Of a stretch of DNA of 7,821 nt, positions 5,961-7,821 are shown in pieces. Source of the DNA: Armatimonadota bacterium (lineage in GTDB: Bacteria > Armatimonadota > Zipacnadia > Zipacnadales > UBA11051); the NCBI GenBank assembly GCA_003542955.1, contig DPJP01000298.1, positions 1 to 7,821 of the forward strand, in the 5' to 3' direction. Within the stretch, counting starts at the first letter, position 1. The number at the start of each line of letters is the position of its first letter. The translations under genes and the position numbers were made by a program. A model generated the notes under the pieces. That model was not told where the DNA came from. It ran no database searches and saw only the letters and a program-made list of their open reading frames with translations.

Positions 5961-7821
5961 CTACCGCAGCGCCTTGCCATCAAGCGTCAACGTCGTTGCG
6001 CCGACGGCTGAGGCGCCGATGACCGTCCCCTCCGCATCGAGGCGGATGACCGCCGCGCGGCAGTCCGTGACCACCGGACCGGCGCGCTTGACTATCCCGT
6101 TCGCCGGGCCGATTTCCGACTGGCGCAGGTCGTTGATGAAGTAGTCAGTGCCTGCCTGCGTGACGATCCTCAGCGCGCAGACATCATCCGCGCTCACCGA
6201 GTTGCCGTCGGCATCGGTCACCGGAAGCCGCTCGAAGCTGATTTCGGCCTCGACGCCCGGCGGGAGCGGCAGCAGGATGGTGTCATAGCGCGCGGTGTCG
6301 GTCGCCGTCTGCTCGTAGGATAGCATCGCCGCCGGCTCGATTTCGCCCTGTTTGGCCGAATACCAGCCCTGCGGCGGCTCTTCCTCGCGGCCTGTGATGA
6401 TCTGTGCCGACACCGCATCGATCTGGATGATGCGGATGTTGGCCCGGCCGGGGTCGTCCGTCCCGGCCGGCGCGTCATTGGGTGCAATCACGGCGCGATC
6501 CGGCATGAAATGGAACAACTGCGACCAGAGGTGCTCCCCCGCGGAGGCGAGACGATCGCAGATGATCCAGTAGCTGTCCTTCACGAAGCAGATATCGCGC
6601 CTGTGGGTGGCGACGAGGTCGGTCGGGCTCTTGCCGCGGTAGTCGTCGAAGGCCGACCACCGGCCGTCATAGATTCCCCATGCGATGTCGAATACCCCAT
6701 CAGAGTGCCAGTCGTTCTCTCGCGGGGCGTTCACCTCGAAGGGCCCTGTGCCCCCGCGCTTCTGGCTGTAGCCGTCGCAGATGACCGTGTTATGCGCGTG
6801 GGATGCGCGGAAGTACTGGTTCCACTTGCTCTGGGTGTACGAGTAGATGCCGACCTCGGATATGAGCGGCTCCCCGTAGGCGTAGCACTCGAAGTTGTTG
6901 AAGTCCTCGTGCCAGTGATCGCGACCCATCGGCCCGGCATCCATGCACAGATACAGCGCCTCCGGCTCCCAGCTCGAACGCATGACGTAGAAGCCCGCCC
7001 ACGGCATGCGCGTGGAGGTGAACTCAGGCGGTGCGCCCTGCTCGCGGTTGGTGGCGAACCATGTGTACACCGGGTCATCGTACCGCCCCTCGATGGCTGC
7101 GAACACCTTCTGAATATCGCCCGCGCTCCACGTATCACCGAAGCGCGGCAGACCCCACAGCGGTGTGGCGAGCAGAGGGTAGACGTCGTATGTGGCCTTG
7201 ACCCCGTCAAACAGCTTCTGTGGGGTCTCATAGCCCATGAGGGCCGCCGAATCGATGATCCGGTTGATGGCGCCGCGGCTGCCACCATGGTATCCGGGGC
7301 AGAGTTCCTTCGAGATCGAGTCGGGATAGAACTCGTCATCTACTGCGTGCTCCATCGCCTGCACGGCGAATTCGCGCAGATCGCGAGCCTCCCTGAGCTC
7401 GGGGAAGTACGCGCCCACGTTGTAGATACCGGCAAGCTGAATCATGTAGCGGTTCACTGCATTGGGGTTGCGGACGGCAAAGCGCGCCTTCTCGATGAAG
7501 CCCTTCAGCATCACCGCATGCGCCTGCGGTGTGAAGCTCCCCGATGGCAGAAAGTAGTTGTAGGCATCCAGCCACGTGCCATTGAGCGGGGCTGCGGCGG
7601 TCAGCTGCCTCCAGGGACCGGGCGCATCACTTGTGTACTTCTCGGGCGGGGGATAGCTGAGCACGAAGTCGGTGACCTCGTCGGCAAACTCCTGCGCGTA
7701 TCGCTCATCATGGCTGAACCAGTACAGCGGCCCGAGCACGTACGCCAGATGCCCGAAGCGGTTGACGGTATGGGTAACGGGGTACTCGTAGTCAATGCGG
7801 CCGTCGGGGAGCGTCTTGGGG
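5961..7821 (-). CDS. Heparinase II/III-like polysaccharide lyase, 5' end outside the window
   Basis: Probably a lyase cleaving acidic polysaccharide by beta-elimination. The frame stays open to the right edge: 27 further codons lie before the GTG at 7739, including PVTHTVNRFGHLAYVLG, which reads as normal toroid sequence, so that GTG is not the start and the N-terminus is missing. The visible 619 residues (numbered from the edge) show an alpha/alpha toroid (to about residue 250) followed by a beta-sandwich domain. The expected catalytic set is present: N123 (NAVNRYMIQLAG), Y177 (ELCPGYHGG) and H302 (DHWHEDFNNFE). The Asn-Tyr gap of 54 and Tyr-His gap of 125 are close to what I recall for PL12 heparinase III. 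H302/H304, E322 (ISEVGIY) and H343 (SHAHNTVICDG) match the metal-site positions, with Glu where Asp is usual. Unlike the large lyase it has no CxxC knuckle. Export is likely from family habit but the signal peptide cannot be seen. It is not in the plus-strand operon, though it may share its substrate. Confidence 0.87.
   Translation of the reverse strand, partial: PKTLPDGRIDYEYPVTHTVNRFGHLAYVLGPLYWFSHDERYAQEFADEVTDFVLSYPPPEKYTSDAPGPWRQLTAAAPLNGTWLDAYNYFLPSGSFTPQAHAVMLKGFIEKARFAVRNPNAVNRYMIQLAGIYNVGAYFPELREARDLREFAVQAMEHAVDDEFYPDSISKELCPGYHGGSRGAINRIIDSAALMGYETPQKLFDGVKATYDVYPLLATPLWGLPRFGDTWSAGDIQKVFAAIEGRYDDPVYTWFATNREQGAPPEFTSTRMPWAGFYVMRSSWEPEALYLCMDAGPMGRDHWHEDFNNFECYAYGEPLISEVGIYSYTQSKWNQYFRASHAHNTVICDGYSQKRGGTGPFEVNAPRENDWHSDGVFDIAWGIYDGRWSAFDDYRGKSPTDLVATHRRDICFVKDSYWIICDRLASAGEHLWSQLFHFMPDRAVIAPNDAPAGTDDPGRANIRIIQIDAVSAQIITGREEEPPQGWYSAKQGEIEPAAMLSYEQTATDTARYDTILLPLPPGVEAEISFERLPVTDADGNSVSADDVCALRIVTQAGTDYFINDLRQSEIGPANGIVKRAGPVVTDCRAAVIRLDAEGTVIGASAVGATTLTLDGKALR

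Noticed and set aside
7737..7739. GTG as the start of the minus-strand lyase
   Set aside because: The frame stays open for 27 more codons to the window edge and these read as normal toroid sequence, so the gene is cut by the window rather than starting here.
1..7821. Search for tRNA, rRNA, CRISPR repeats, insertion-sequence ends and attachment sites
   Set aside because: Coding sequence covers almost all of the window, and no cloverleaf-like, regularly spaced repeat, or transposase sequence was seen by eye.

Overview
The window is GC-rich bacterial DNA carrying three tightly packed genes and a short upstream gene tail. All of it looks like carbohydrate breakdown by exported enzymes. The strong G/C preference at third codon positions, the Shine-Dalgarno sites, the Sec-type signal peptides and the lack of any SusC/SusD-like gene suggest a high-GC bacterium that degrades polysaccharides without a Bacteroidetes-style locus. 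Planctomycetes, Armatimonadetes or related uncultured lineages would fit, but the taxonomic guess is weak and rests only on gene content and composition.

Layout on the + strand: a probable C-terminal tail of an unidentified gene (to base 65); then a 1281-residue secreted heparinase II/III-fold polysaccharide lyase (88-3933) with two N-terminal beta modules, an alpha/alpha toroid containing a four-cysteine knuckle, a beta-sandwich lyase domain and a long uncharacterised C-terminal region; then, 12 bases later and in the same reading frame, a 632-residue secreted beta-propeller protein (3946-5844). The spacing and ribosome-binding sites suggest one operon. A 116-base convergent gap (5845-5960) holds only small inverted repeats. 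On the - strand, a second and quite different heparinase II/III-like lyase (5961 to beyond 7821) runs off the right edge, so its N-terminus is missing.

How the genes may work together (inference): the two lyases share a fold but differ in architecture, motif spacing and metal-site residues. They could be complementary enzymes, for example one exolytic and one endolytic, acting by beta-elimination on an acidic (uronate-containing) polysaccharide. The propeller, co-transcribed with the large lyase, could be a glycan-binding partner or a lyase in its own right. The actual substrate cannot be read from the sequence. No RNA genes, mobile elements or CRISPR arrays were seen.
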